NCBI RefSeq assembly: GCF_001310895.1
Contig: NZ_BAZS01000029.1
Location: 1-56,005 of the forward strand
Length of the DNA stretch: 56,005 bases
Origin: Virgibacillus halodenitrificans JCM 12304
GTDB taxonomy: Bacteria; Bacillota; Bacilli; Bacillales; Amphibacillaceae
Direction: 5' to 3'
In this document: positions 26,915 through 36,318 of the stretch, one piece after another
Layout: each line of letters begins with the position of its first letter
How positions within the stretch are numbered: position 1 is the first letter of the stretch
Program-made: the position numbers and the translations under genes
Notes under the pieces: generated by a model
What the model saw: only the letters and a program-made list of their open reading frames with translations
Told to the model about the DNA's origin: nothing
The model's database searches: none

Positions 26915-28743
26915 ATGCAATTAAGAGAAGATATTCGTAATATCGCTATTATCGCACACGTAGACCATGGTAAAACAACACTTGTGGATCAATTGTTGAA
27001 ATACTCTGGGACATTTCGTGAGAACGAACAAGTAAATGAACGAGCGATGGACTCGGGTGATATTGAAAGAGAACGTGGAATTACCATTTTGGCTAAAAAT
27101 ACAGCTATAAAATATAAAGATACAGCTATTAATATATTAGATACACCAGGCCATGCTGACTTTGGTGGTGAAGTGGAACGGATTATGAAAATGGTGGACG
27201 GAGTAGCATTAGTTGTTGATGCTTATGAAGGTACTATGCCCCAAACCCGCTTTGTATTAAAGAAGGCCCTGGAACAGAAATTAACTCCGATGGTAGTTTT
27301 GAATAAAATTGACAGACCAAATGCTCGGCCGAATGAAGTAATAGATGAGGTTTTGGATTTATTTATTGAGCTTGGTGCAGATGATGAACAGTTGGAATTC
27401 CCTGTTGTTTATGCTTCTGCTTTAAATGGAACTTCTGGATTTGAACCAGATGAACAAGAAGAGACGATGGATCCTGTATTTACTACAATTATGGAACACA
27501 TCCCTGCTCCTGTAGATAATCAGGAAGAACCACTGCAATTCCAAATTACATTATTGGATTATAATGATTATGTAGGTCGGATTGGAGTAGGAAGGGTCTT
27601 CCGGGGGAAAATCAGTGTTGGCCAACAAGTAGTTGTAATGAAAGAGGATGGCACCCAAAAGTCTTTCCGTATAAGTAAGTTGTTTGGCTTTATAGGCTTG
27701 AAGCGAATTGAAATTCAAGAAGCAAAAGCTGGGGATATTGTGGCAATTGCTGGTATGGATGATATTAATATCGGAGAAACCATTTGTCCGCAAAATCACC
27801 CGGAAGCTTTACCGTGGTTACGGATTGATGAGCCTACATTACAGATGACCTTTGTTGTAAATAACAGTCCTTTTGCTGGACGTGAAGGTAAATACATTAC
27901 TTCACGTAAAATAGAAGAGAGATTATTAAAGCAATTAGAAACAGATGTCAGTCTGCGGGTAGAACCGACAGAATCACCAGACGCATGGATTGTATCAGGG
28001 CGCGGAGAACTCCACCTGTCTATTTTGATTGAAAACATGAGACGAGAAGGTTACGAGCTTCAATTATCAAAGCCTCAAGTAATCATAAAAGAAATTGATG
28101 GAGTAAAATGCGAACCCGTTGAACGTGTACAGGTTGACGTACCTGAAGAGTATACTGGCCCAATTATGGAGTCTCTTGGAGCACGTAAAGGTGAAATGCT
28201 CGATATGGTTAACCAAGGAAATGGCCAAGTTCGTCTTGAATTTAAAGTCCCTTCACGTGGCTGATCGGTTATTCTACCGAGTTCATGTCTCAGACGCGTG
28301 GGTATGGAATTATCAACCATTCATTTGATGCCTACGAGCCTTTAATTAAAGGTCAGGTTGGCGGTCGTCGTCAAGGTGTTCTAGTAGGGTTGGAAAATGG
28401 AAAGGCATCGACATATGGCATCATGCAGCTGGAAGACCGTGGAGTAATCTTTGTAGAACCAGGTACTGAAATATACGCTGGTATGATTGTTGGGGAACAT
28501 AACCGCGAGAATGATTTGACGGTTAATATTACGAAAGAAAAACATTTAACCAACGTTCGTTCATCAACAAAGGATCAAACAGCTACTATTAAAAAGACGC
28601 GTTCTATGTCATTGGAAGAAGCGATTGAATACCTGAATGATGATGAATATTGTGAGGTAACTCCAGAATCAGTTCGTTTGAGGAAAAAGATCCTTAATAA
28701 AAGTGAAAGAGAAAAAGCTTCTAAAAAATCAAAAACAAGCTAA
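26915..28743 (+). pseudogene. typA: TypA/BipA ribosome-associated GTPase, interrupted by a one-base deletion
   Basis: Translational GTPase involved in ribosome assembly and stress or cold growth. G1 is AHVDHGKTT, switch regions RGITI and DTPGHADFGGE, G4 NKIDRP. Domains II to V follow, and the C-terminal domain resumes at FMSQTRGYGIINHSFDAYEP. The frame stops at 28262 after VPSRG. Restoring one C (GGCTG to GGCCTG at 28261) gives the conserved RGLIGYSTEFMSQTRG and an uninterrupted protein of about 609 residues, the normal length. Because typA is conserved and the change is in a short run, a sequence error is the most likely reason; if real, the C-terminal domain would be lost. Confidence 0.93.
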
Positions 28744-28760
28744 AACTGAGCTTTTATTTC

Positions 28761-28798
28761 TAGCCGGTAGCACACGAGGTGTGCTACCGGCTTTTTTC
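28761..28798 (+). terminator. Terminator after typA
   Basis: 14-bp stem AGCCGGTAGCACAC / GTGTGCTACCGGCT with T6. Confidence 0.93.
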
Positions 28799-28817
28799 TG
28801 TTTTGGCGTACAATACT

Positions 28818-28936
28818 TTTGCTGCTGCTGATTAGCTTTTTCTGGAGAAGATTGTTTCCTCCACTAGTTCGCATTTATCTCCTGCTTTGAATGTACGAGA
28901 TAACGTTTGTATCCCCTCTGTGCATAGAACCTGAAA
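28818..28936 (+). repeat. Composite intergenic repeat, copy D (decayed)
   Basis: One to two decayed half-units (CTGCTGCTGATTAGCT, TTCTGGAGAAGATT), then CACTAGTTCGCATTT and a 3' module with GAATGTACGAGATAACG and GCATAGAACC, as at 19630-19690. It ends a few bases before the tre control region. Confidence 0.6.
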
Positions 28937-28948
28937 AATAAATTTAAA

Positions 28949-28962
28949 TGTAAGCACTTGCA
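28949..28962 (+). promoter_or_regulatory. cre-like site (CcpA) upstream of treP
   Basis: TGTAAGCACTTGCA agrees with the cre consensus TGWAANCGNTNWCA at all but two defined positions and overlaps the -35. Carbon catabolite repression of the tre operon is expected from B. subtilis; the site itself is a guess from sequence. Confidence 0.4.
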
Positions 28963-28986
28963 TAACTTGTATATACAAGTTATAAT
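28958..28986 (+). promoter_or_regulatory. tre operon promoter
   Basis: TTGCAT (28958-28963), exactly 17 bp, TATAAT (28981-28986). The whole spacer is occupied by a TreR operator. Start near 28993. Confidence 0.8.
28964..28981 (+). promoter_or_regulatory. TreR operator 1 (in the promoter spacer)
   Basis: Perfect palindrome AACTTGTATATACAAGTT, the TreR box of B. subtilis (TTGTATATACAA core). Binding would block RNA polymerase. Confidence 0.9.
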
Positions 28987-28997
28987 AAATTTAAGTT

Positions 28998-29013
28998 ACT
29001 TGTATATACAAGT
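28998..29013 (+). promoter_or_regulatory. TreR operator 2 (downstream of the start site)
   Basis: Perfect palindrome ACTTGTATATACAAGT; its centre is 33 bp from that of operator 1, about three helical turns, so two repressor dimers would lie on the same face. Confidence 0.9.
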
Positions 29014-29046
29014 TGAATCACTTTTTATACAAAGGAGGTCGTTTAA

Positions 29047-30978
29047 ATGAGTCAAGAGGGTAATTATATTATTGCACCACTGAGTGGTAGAGTTATAGCA
29101 TTAGAAGAAGTTCCAGATCCTACCTTTTCAGAAAAAATGATGGGAGAAGGATTGGCGATTTTACCCGAAGCCGGGGAAGTAGTTTCGCCTGTTGAAGGTG
29201 AAATCATTCAAGTATTCCCTTCCAAGCATGCAATAGGTATTTTAAGTCATACAGGGGTAGAGATTTTAATTCATATTGGTTTAGAAACAGTGGCTTTGAA
29301 TGGCGAGGGTTTTGAAGCACATGTTCAACAGGGGGACAAGGTAAAAGTAGGGGACAAGCTTCTTACCTTTGATCTAAGCTTTATTAAAGAAAAAGCTGCG
29401 AGTGCTATTACACCTGTGATCATTACTAATTCTTCTGAACTTGAGCAATTTCAAATAAGCAACGAACAAATGGCAATAGCAGGCGAAACAGTGTTATTTA
29501 AAATTAGTATGAAAAACACAAATAAAGAGAAACATGTAGAACCAGAAGGGCCAACAAAATCGATGCCTTACGGGAAAGAAGCGGAAGAGATCGTAGCAGC
29601 AGTAGGTGGTTTAGAAAATATCCATGCAGCCACACATTGTGTTACCCGTTTACGTTTCGCTTTGAAGGATGAAAGCAAGATTGATCATAAGTCCCTGGAT
29701 AACATGGACATTGTCAAAGGGAAATTCTCTACTAATGGTCAATTCCAAGTAGTAATTGGTCAAGGAACGGTAGATAAAGTATATGCAGCAATGGTGGAGG
29801 CTACTGGTATTAGTGAAGCCTCCAAAGAAGAAGTAAAAGCAGCTGGAGGACAGAAGCAAAATCCGCTTCAACGCGGAATTAAAGTATTAGCAGATATATT
29901 CATACCTATATTGCCAGCAATTGTTACCGCTGGTTTGCTGATGGGGATAAATAATATACTTGTTAACCCAGGTATATTTGGTCAAGAAGCTCCTCCTTTA
30001 ATTGAGATGTACCCACAGTGGGCTGACTTAGCTAACATGATTAACATTATTGCCAATACGGCCTTTGTGTTTTTGCCCGGATTAATTGGTTGGTCAGCAG
30101 TTAAACGTTTTGGGGGTAATGAACTATTAGGCATTGTACTTGGATTAATATTAGTACATCCTGATTTATTAAATGCTTGGGCATACGGTGATGCACTAAA
30201 AGAAGGCGGTGTACCAACCTGGAATTTATTTGGACTTGAGATTGATAAAATTGGTTATCAAGGGCAAGTGCTGCCAGTGTTATTTGCCTCATGGCTTCTT
30301 GCTAAGATAGAGATATTCTTAAGAAAAAGGGTAATGGATTCTCTGCAGTTACTTATTGTAGCTCCGGTAGCATTGTTGATAACAGGATTTTTAACGTTTT
30401 TAATTATTGGCCCTATTACGTTTACGATAGGAAATTGGATCACAGATGGTCTTGTCGCTATCTTTGACAACTACGCAATACTTGGTGGACTAGTATATGG
30501 AGCGCTTTATGCACCACTTGTAATTACTGGGATGCATCACACATTTCTTGCAGTCGATCTGCAGCTTATTGGCAGCACGGATACAACCTTTCTATGGCCA
30601 ATCCTAGCTTTATCTAATATTGCCCAAGGTGCAGCTGCTTTTGCTGTAATGTTAGTGGCGAAAGATGAAAAACTAAGAGGCCTGGCTGGCACTTCTGGTA
30701 TCTCTGCATGGCTTGGTATTACAGAGCCTGCTATGTTTGGAGTAAACCTTCGATTCAAGTATCCATTTATAGCAGCAGTAATTGGTTCATCTATTGCTGG
30801 TGCATATATTACGATGAATCATGTCTTAGCGACCTCCATAGGCGTTGGAGGAGTTCCTGGTATATTTTCCATCGTACCTAGCGGATGGCTCAGCTTTGCC
30901 ATAGGAATGGCGATAGTGTTTATCGTACCGTTTACAATTACGTATATAATTGCAAAGCGCAAACTTAACATACATTAA
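29047..30978 (+). CDS. treP: Trehalose-specific PTS permease, domain order IIA-IIB-IIC
   Basis: 643-residue transporter that imports trehalose as trehalose-6-phosphate. An EIIA-Glc-like domain is at the N-terminus (residues ~5-155; phospho-His76 in LIHIGLETV, partner His61), EIIB follows (~175-260; phospho-Cys198 in ATHCVTRLRF), then the membrane EIIC (~285-640; ITGMHHTFLAVDLQL, GITEPAMFGVNLR). B. subtilis TreP is IIBC only and borrows IIA from another permease, so a fused N-terminal IIA makes this one self-contained. AAAGGAGG ribosome site. First gene of treP-treA-treR. Confidence 0.93.
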   Translation: MSQEGNYIIAPLSGRVIALEEVPDPTFSEKMMGEGLAILPEAGEVVSPVEGEIIQVFPSKHAIGILSHTGVEILIHIGLETVALNGEGFEAHVQQGDKVKVGDKLLTFDLSFIKEKAASAITPVIITNSSELEQFQISNEQMAIAGETVLFKISMKNTNKEKHVEPEGPTKSMPYGKEAEEIVAAVGGLENIHAATHCVTRLRFALKDESKIDHKSLDNMDIVKGKFSTNGQFQVVIGQGTVDKVYAAMVEATGISEASKEEVKAAGGQKQNPLQRGIKVLADIFIPILPAIVTAGLLMGINNILVNPGIFGQEAPPLIEMYPQWADLANMINIIANTAFVFLPGLIGWSAVKRFGGNELLGIVLGLILVHPDLLNAWAYGDALKEGGVPTWNLFGLEIDKIGYQGQVLPVLFASWLLAKIEIFLRKRVMDSLQLLIVAPVALLITGFLTFLIIGPITFTIGNWITDGLVAIFDNYAILGGLVYGALYAPLVITGMHHTFLAVDLQLIGSTDTTFLWPILALSNIAQGAAAFAVMLVAKDEKLRGLAGTSGISAWLGITEPAMFGVNLRFKYPFIAAVIGSSIAGAYITMNHVLATSIGVGGVPGIFSIVPSGWLSFAIGMAIVFIVPFTITYIIAKRKLNIH

Positions 30979-31032
30979 AATTAGATTTTGCTTGTATAAC
31001 AAAGTGTTAAATGAAAAGAATGAGGTGTTATT

Positions 31033-32691
31033 ATGAACGAAGCTTGGTGGAAGAGAGCAGTTGTTTATCAAATCTATCCAAAGAGCTTCCAGGATACAAC
31101 AGGAAATGGAATTGGCGATCTTCAAGGAATTATCAAGCGCCTTGATTACTTACAAACACTGGGCATTGATGTGATTTGGTTAACACCAGTTTACCAATCT
31201 CCCCAAAAAGATAACGGATATGATATTAGTGACTATTTTTCCATTGACCCCATGTATGGAACAATGGAGGATTTTGAAGAGCTGTTAAATGAAGCACATA
31301 AGCGAAATATAAAGCTGATTATGGACTTGGTAATTAATCATACTTCAACAGAACATAATTGGTTTAAACAGGCTGCAAAGTCAAAAGAAAATTCATATCG
31401 TGACTTTTATATCTGGAAAGATCCTGTTAATGGTGGTCCGCCAAATAATTGGCAATCCAAATTTGGAGGGCCAGCATGGCAATATGATGAAACGACAAAT
31501 CAATACTATCTCCATTTATTTGATGTAACACAAGCAGATTTGAACTGGGAGAATAAAGAGCTGCGAGAAAAAATATATAAAATGATTCAATTCTGGGCAG
31601 AGAAGGGAATTGATGGTTTCCGTCTTGATGTCATAAATCTTGTTTCCAAAAATCAGGATTTCCCAAACGATGCGGTGGGCGATGGAAGAAAGTTTTACAC
31701 AGATGGACCTCGTATTCATGAATATTTGCATGAGATGCATCAGGAAGTCCTCGGTCCTTATAATATGATGACAGTTGGGGAAATGTCTTCCACCACACTT
31801 GATAATTGTATTTTATATACCAAACCCGAACGTCAAGAATTGGATATGACTTTCCAATTCCATCATTTAAAGGTAGATTATCCTAATGGTGAAAAATGGA
31901 CAATTGCCCCATTTGATTTTCTGCAATTAAAAGAGATATTGTCAAAGTGGCAGGTAGGTATGTATGAAGGCGGAGGATGGAATGCCTTATTCTGGTGTAA
32001 TCATGACCAGCCTAGAGCAGTTTCTCGGTTTGGGGATGACCATGAGTACCGGGTAACCTCTGCAAAAATGCTGGCAACTACTTTGCATATGATGCAGGGT
32101 ACGCCGTATATTTATCAGGGTGAAGAAATAGGGATGACCAATCCAAGTTTTTCATCAATCAGACAGTATAGAGATGTAGAATCTCATAACGCCTATAACC
32201 TAATGAAGGAGGAAGGGAAATCAGAGCAGGAAATAATGGCTATATTGCAACGGAAATCACGTGATAACGCACGGACACCTATGCAATGGTCTTCCGCTCC
32301 AAACGCTGGTTTCACTTCAGGTGAACCTTGGATACCCATTGCTGATAATCACAAGAAAGTTAATCAGGAAGAGGCATTGGAAGATAAAGACTCTGTATTT
32401 TATCATTATCAACGTTTAATTGAACTGAGAAAGAAATATGATATTATTACGTATGGAGACTTCCAAATACTAAAACCGAGTGATCCTGATTTGTTTGCTT
32501 ATACTAGAAAGTGGAACGGGGAGAGACTGTTAGTAATAAGCAATTTCTATAAAAAAGAAGTAGATTGGGAAATAGAGTTATCTACAGGTGAAAACGTGGA
32601 AATTTTACTATCCAATTATGAAGATTCCTTGAAAAACCCCGAGAGAATGAGGTTAAGGCCTTATGAATCCATTGTCTATTATATAAAATAA
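31033..32691 (+). CDS. treA: Trehalose-6-phosphate hydrolase (GH13)
   Basis: Phospho-alpha-(1,1)-glucosidase that splits trehalose-6-phosphate to glucose and glucose-6-phosphate in the cytoplasm. 552 residues with the GH13 motifs: DLVINHTS, GFRLDVINL (nucleophile Asp199), VGEMSS (acid/base Glu250) and CNHDQPR (Asp325). Its place between a trehalose PTS and TreR separates it from other oligo-1,6-glucosidases. It starts 54 bp after treP with a GAGGTG site. Confidence 0.94.
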   Translation: MNEAWWKRAVVYQIYPKSFQDTTGNGIGDLQGIIKRLDYLQTLGIDVIWLTPVYQSPQKDNGYDISDYFSIDPMYGTMEDFEELLNEAHKRNIKLIMDLVINHTSTEHNWFKQAAKSKENSYRDFYIWKDPVNGGPPNNWQSKFGGPAWQYDETTNQYYLHLFDVTQADLNWENKELREKIYKMIQFWAEKGIDGFRLDVINLVSKNQDFPNDAVGDGRKFYTDGPRIHEYLHEMHQEVLGPYNMMTVGEMSSTTLDNCILYTKPERQELDMTFQFHHLKVDYPNGEKWTIAPFDFLQLKEILSKWQVGMYEGGGWNALFWCNHDQPRAVSRFGDDHEYRVTSAKMLATTLHMMQGTPYIYQGEEIGMTNPSFSSIRQYRDVESHNAYNLMKEEGKSEQEIMAILQRKSRDNARTPMQWSSAPNAGFTSGEPWIPIADNHKKVNQEEALEDKDSVFYHYQRLIELRKKYDIITYGDFQILKPSDPDLFAYTRKWNGERLLVISNFYKKEVDWEIELSTGENVEILLSNYEDSLKNPERMRLRPYESIVYYIK

Positions 32692-32703
32692 AGAGGTACA
32701 GAA

Positions 32704-33426
32704 ATGCAGAAGAAATATCTAATAATTTATCATGACTTAGTTAAGAAGATTCAAACGAACGTTTGGCCAACTTCTACGATGCTCCCTTCGGAGAATGAAT
32801 TACGAAGTATGTATAATACGTCTCGAGAAACAATAAGAAAATCATTAAATTTATTGGCCCAGAACGGTTATATTCAAAAAGTGCGTGGGAAAGGGTCCGT
32901 TGTAATTGGTATCAATAAACTGGATTTTCCTGTTTCAGGAATTGTTAGTTTCAGGGAACTGGCTAACCAACTGCAGCTTCATGCTAAAACCTATGTAATT
33001 GCCTTAAATCATAGTTATCCAGATCTTATGATTCGAGAAAAACTTTCCATAACTTCTAAACAAAAAGTTTGGGAAGTAGTACGAACAAGAGAAATAGCAG
33101 ATGAAAAAGTTATTTTGGATAAGGATTATTTTAATGATGCATGGGTCCCGACATTAACAAAAGAAATCTGTGAGGATTCGATCTATAACTATTTGGAAAA
33201 TGATTGTAGCCTCTCTATTAGTTTTGCTCATAAAGAAATTGTGGTGGAGGAACCTACAAAAGAAGATCAAGAATTACTGGATTTGGACGGTTTCTCCAAT
33301 GTTGTAGTAATTCGCAGCTCTGTTTATCTTGAGGATGCTACTCTTTTTCAATATACCGAATCTCGCCATCGACCCGATAAATTTCGCTTTGTTGATTTTG
33401 CAAGAAGAATAAAAGGGGAAAATTGA
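32704..33426 (+). CDS. treR: Trehalose operon repressor TreR (GntR/HutC family)
   Basis: 240 residues: N-terminal winged helix (YHDLVKKIQTNVWPTSTMLPSENELRSMYNTSRETIRKSL is split here as YHDLVKKIQTNVWPT, LPSENELRSMYNTSRET and KSLNLL) and a C-terminal UTRA effector domain that in relatives binds trehalose-6-phosphate, ending FRFVDFARR. It lies 12 bp after treA and would bind the two palindromes before treP, so it controls its own operon. The palindromes match the box known for B. subtilis TreR. Confidence 0.93.
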   Translation: MQKKYLIIYHDLVKKIQTNVWPTSTMLPSENELRSMYNTSRETIRKSLNLLAQNGYIQKVRGKGSVVIGINKLDFPVSGIVSFRELANQLQLHAKTYVIALNHSYPDLMIREKLSITSKQKVWEVVRTREIADEKVILDKDYFNDAWVPTLTKEICEDSIYNYLENDCSLSISFAHKEIVVEEPTKEDQELLDLDGFSNVVVIRSSVYLEDATLFQYTESRHRPDKFRFVDFARRIKGEN

Positions 33427-33448
33427 TAACTATAGTCAAAAATCAAGT

Positions 33449-33484
33449 AAGGATTAGCTGTTATTTTAAGCTAATCCTTTTTTA
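33449..33484 (+). terminator. Terminator of the tre operon
   Basis: Stem AAGGATTAGCT / AGCTAATCCTT with a 9-nt loop and a T run. Confidence 0.92.
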
Positions 33485-33523
33485 TGAAGCAAAATGATAT
33501 TGAATTTAATTATGCCAGAATTA

Positions 33524-34387
33524 TTATCCTCTTTTAACTGGGAGGGTACAACAGCGAAATGATCCTCCAGATTTGATTATCTCAGAAAACTCAACCTCAA
33601 TAACCTGGAAGCCTGCTTGTTTCATTTTTCTGTTTAAACGTTTATTTTCAGGAAGACTAATGATTTTATTTTGTCCAATGGGAAGCACATTAGGGCCCAT
33701 ATTAAATTGTTCTTTAGTCGTAGTCTCAATAAGAGTGAACTTATTCTTTAAGCTATTATATGAATCCTCATCAATGGCTTCTGAATATACAAGGGCATAA
33801 TCATCATTCAGTATGGTAAATACACAATCCAAATGCAAAATATCATCACGTAGAGAGACAGTGTTTACAACGTAATTAGGTAACTTTTGACTTAATTGAT
33901 CTATAGCTTTTTCGTTTGTTCTTCCACTTTTACCAACCCAGATTGTATTTTTATCCACGAGTATATCTCCGCCTTCTATGCAGCCTTGATCTATACTCGT
34001 ATAGGTGATACCTAATTTTTCTAACCGATCTGTAAGTACATTGGTCTCACGTTTTCTTATCTTTTCCTTCATATTAGAAACAACAAAGGTTTCTCCAATA
34101 ACAAAGCCGATATCCCGAGTGAAAACCTGCTCATTTAAACCTTTTTGAGGTTCAAGCTGGATGACTTCACAACCATTGTCACTGAGGATTTCTACAAACC
34201 TGTCATGCTGTTCCATGGCTTTTTTCTTATCTATATTATCTTGTAAATAATGCTCTTGAGTTTTATTTATAGCATGCTTAATTTCCATATACGCTGGAGG
34301 TGCAACGATGACACTATATAACCGTTCATACTCTGTATCACAATTTAATTTCTGTGGTGTATTCTTTTTATCAATTAAGTTCTTCAT
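33524..34387 (-). CDS. Dimethylargininase/amidinotransferase-like hydrolase (YkgA-like)
   Basis: 287-residue protein of the guanidino-group modifying superfamily (arginine deiminase, DDAH, amidinotransferase). Seen: NEQVFTRDIGF, CIEGGDILV (acidic residues that bind the guanidino group), DDILHLDCVFTIL (catalytic His), and the catalytic Cys near the C-terminus in GGSFRCCTLPVKR. The family forms citrulline from arginine or methylarginines; the true substrate is not shown by sequence. It resembles B. subtilis YkgA. Divergent from the YqcI-like gene. Confidence 0.85.
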   Translation of the reverse strand: MKNLIDKKNTPQKLNCDTEYERLYSVIVAPPAYMEIKHAINKTQEHYLQDNIDKKKAMEQHDRFVEILSDNGCEVIQLEPQKGLNEQVFTRDIGFVIGETFVVSNMKEKIRKRETNVLTDRLEKLGITYTSIDQGCIEGGDILVDKNTIWVGKSGRTNEKAIDQLSQKLPNYVVNTVSLRDDILHLDCVFTILNDDYALVYSEAIDEDSYNSLKNKFTLIETTTKEQFNMGPNVLPIGQNKIISLPENKRLNRKMKQAGFQVIEVEFSEIIKSGGSFRCCTLPVKRG

Positions 34388-34512
34388 ATTCTATCCTCCA
34401 TCATATATTCTATTTAGCTTTTCCCTTAAATATAAATTACAAACCCCTCCCTTTGTTTATTTACAAACTCTAAAGGGAAACGGAGAGAGAATGACAAGGA
34501 GGAACGTGCACA

Positions 34513-35244
34513 ATGGAAAATACAAATACCAATCATTTATTAACAAAAGAGGATTTCAATACAGATAATAGCCTACCTGGTTGGCTACTGGAAGAATATA
34601 GGAATTTCGAAGAAGTCGTTACTGATCCTACTTTTCCCTGCTATTTTGGTATGTCTGGACAAAAGCGCGGTGAGCTTAGATATGGCTATATCACACATAA
34701 TGATTGGTCGGCATTACCAAAAGCACTCCAAGCGTTTAACCGCTTGTTTGATAATCAGAAAAGATTAATTCGCCATGGCTTTTTTCTATTCGTTGAGCCG
34801 GAGAAAGAAGAAAAAAGTGTTGAATATTATAGGGACTATTTTTGGAAGGTATTGCAGTATTTGCATAACAATGATGAGCACGATTGGCCGGCAGACTATC
34901 CAAAAGATCCAGATCATCCACTTTGGGCATTTAGTTTCGCAGGAGAGCCTTACTTTGCATTTGGTAATGCTCCTGCCTATAAGCAGCGTAAGACGCGTGA
35001 CCTTGGAAATAGCTTAGTTATTGGATTCCAACCAAGAAGAATCTTTGAAAAGCTGGAGGGTACTTCAAAAGGGGGAGCAATGTCCAGGGAGAAGGTGAGA
35101 GAAAGGGTTGAAAAATGGGATGGCTTGCCAAAGCACCCGAACATTAGTCATTATGGGAATCCGGAGCACAGGGAGTGGAAGCAATATTTTATAGGTGATG
35201 ACATTGAACCTATTAAAGGAAAATGCCCATTTCAGCATAAATAA
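34513..35244 (+). CDS. YqcI/YcgG family protein
   Basis: 243-residue soluble protein of the YqcI/YcgG family, whose function is not established. Conserved stretches include FPCYFGMSGQKRGELRYGYI, HDWPADYPKDPDHPLWAFSFAGEPYFAFGNAPAY and RDLGNSLVIGFQPRRIFEKL, and the C-terminal KGKCPFQH. No signal peptide or membrane helix. ATG at 34513 follows AAGGAGG. No clear operon partner. Confidence 0.88.
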   Translation: MENTNTNHLLTKEDFNTDNSLPGWLLEEYRNFEEVVTDPTFPCYFGMSGQKRGELRYGYITHNDWSALPKALQAFNRLFDNQKRLIRHGFFLFVEPEKEEKSVEYYRDYFWKVLQYLHNNDEHDWPADYPKDPDHPLWAFSFAGEPYFAFGNAPAYKQRKTRDLGNSLVIGFQPRRIFEKLEGTSKGGAMSREKVRERVEKWDGLPKHPNISHYGNPEHREWKQYFIGDDIEPIKGKCPFQHK

Positions 35245-35366
35245 CTTTTTGCTGTCAGCGGTTGAAGTAAATAAAAATATGATGATAATAGAAAGAGAGA
35301 CTCGAATATTGCAGTCTCTCTTTAAGTTTATCGTAAATTTTTATCTTCTTTCCCAAAGCGTAAAGG

Positions 35367-36318
35367 CTAACTTCCTGCTACATCTCTTTTCGTAAAGAAG
35401 ACCCATGACAAAAGAAGAAAAATAACATAATAAATAAGTAACATAGTAATTGAAAAACCGAGCGTCATACCTTCAATCCAAGGCGAATTCTGGTTGGTAT
35501 ATTGACTTAAATCTGTGTTGGCAAAAAGGATGTACTTTGCCCACTCGCGTTCTGCGAAAAACAATACAATTTGATTTCCTGCCATCATCAGGAAGATAGC
35601 TGTACCTATTGCTAATGCACTATTTTTAAAAATAGTTGATATCATGAAGCAAATGTAGCATCATAAACAAGTTAATTAGTTTATAACCATAGCCTGAAGC
35701 TATTTCTCCTAAAACAGGAACATAGGCAAAACCATTACTCTTTTCTAGTACGATGTGTGGGTTTAATCCGTTAACACCAAAGAAGATGGCTCCAACAACC
35801 CATGAGAATAGTAAAACGAATAATAGTGTAATGAAAGCAAAAAGTAAAACTGAGATATATTTTGAAAGTAAAATCTTCGTTCGGGATATAGGGCGAATTA
35901 AAAGAAGTTTTATTGTTCCCCAACGGTACTCATTTGCCACAATGCCTGCCGCAACTATAATTGTAAGCAAGCTGACTAATGAAAGTAACAACTGATTCTC
36001 CATTACAAATTGCAGCGCTCCATACCCCTCAGGCTGAATGTCATTTTCAAGATAATAGTTGTTTTTGGCAATGAGTGATGTGTTCATACCTTCCATAAAC
36101 TCTTCTTCTTTCATCTCGCTTTGTAAGTCTTTATTTTCTTGTTGTAACATTTCTCGCCAATTATCTTGGTCGTATTTGTCTCCAGTCTCTTCAAAACTCA
36201 TCGTTAGTGCAGCCAGGCCGATAATGATGCCCACCAGAATAATATACATGACCCAGGTTGATTTTTGTATATATGTTTTAATTAATTCATTGCTTACCAA
36301 CTTGAAAAAATTACTCAA
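35367..36318 (-). pseudogene. ABC-2 type transporter permease, frameshifted
   Basis: Membrane subunit of an ABC exporter with the ATPase encoded just upstream. About six membrane segments: one after residue 25, then a large external loop (~45-115), then four or five helices (IVAAGIVANEYRWGTIKLLLIRPISRTKILLSKY is the typical ABC-2 contact region). TTG at 36318 follows GGAGAG and overlaps the ATPase stop. The frame breaks between LINLFMM and MISTIFKNSALAIG. Either two short runs each lost one base (near 35645 and 35659, giving MMATFASMISTIF) or one base was gained. The corrected protein is about 317 residues. A sequence error is likely. Confidence 0.8.

Noticed and set aside
28250-28290. Programmed ribosomal frameshift in typA
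   Set aside because: There is no slippery heptamer or downstream structure, and four other genes show the same type of homopolymer break.
29681-29871. Antisense frames in the tre operon as separate genes
   Set aside because: They are shadows of treP with no ribosome site.
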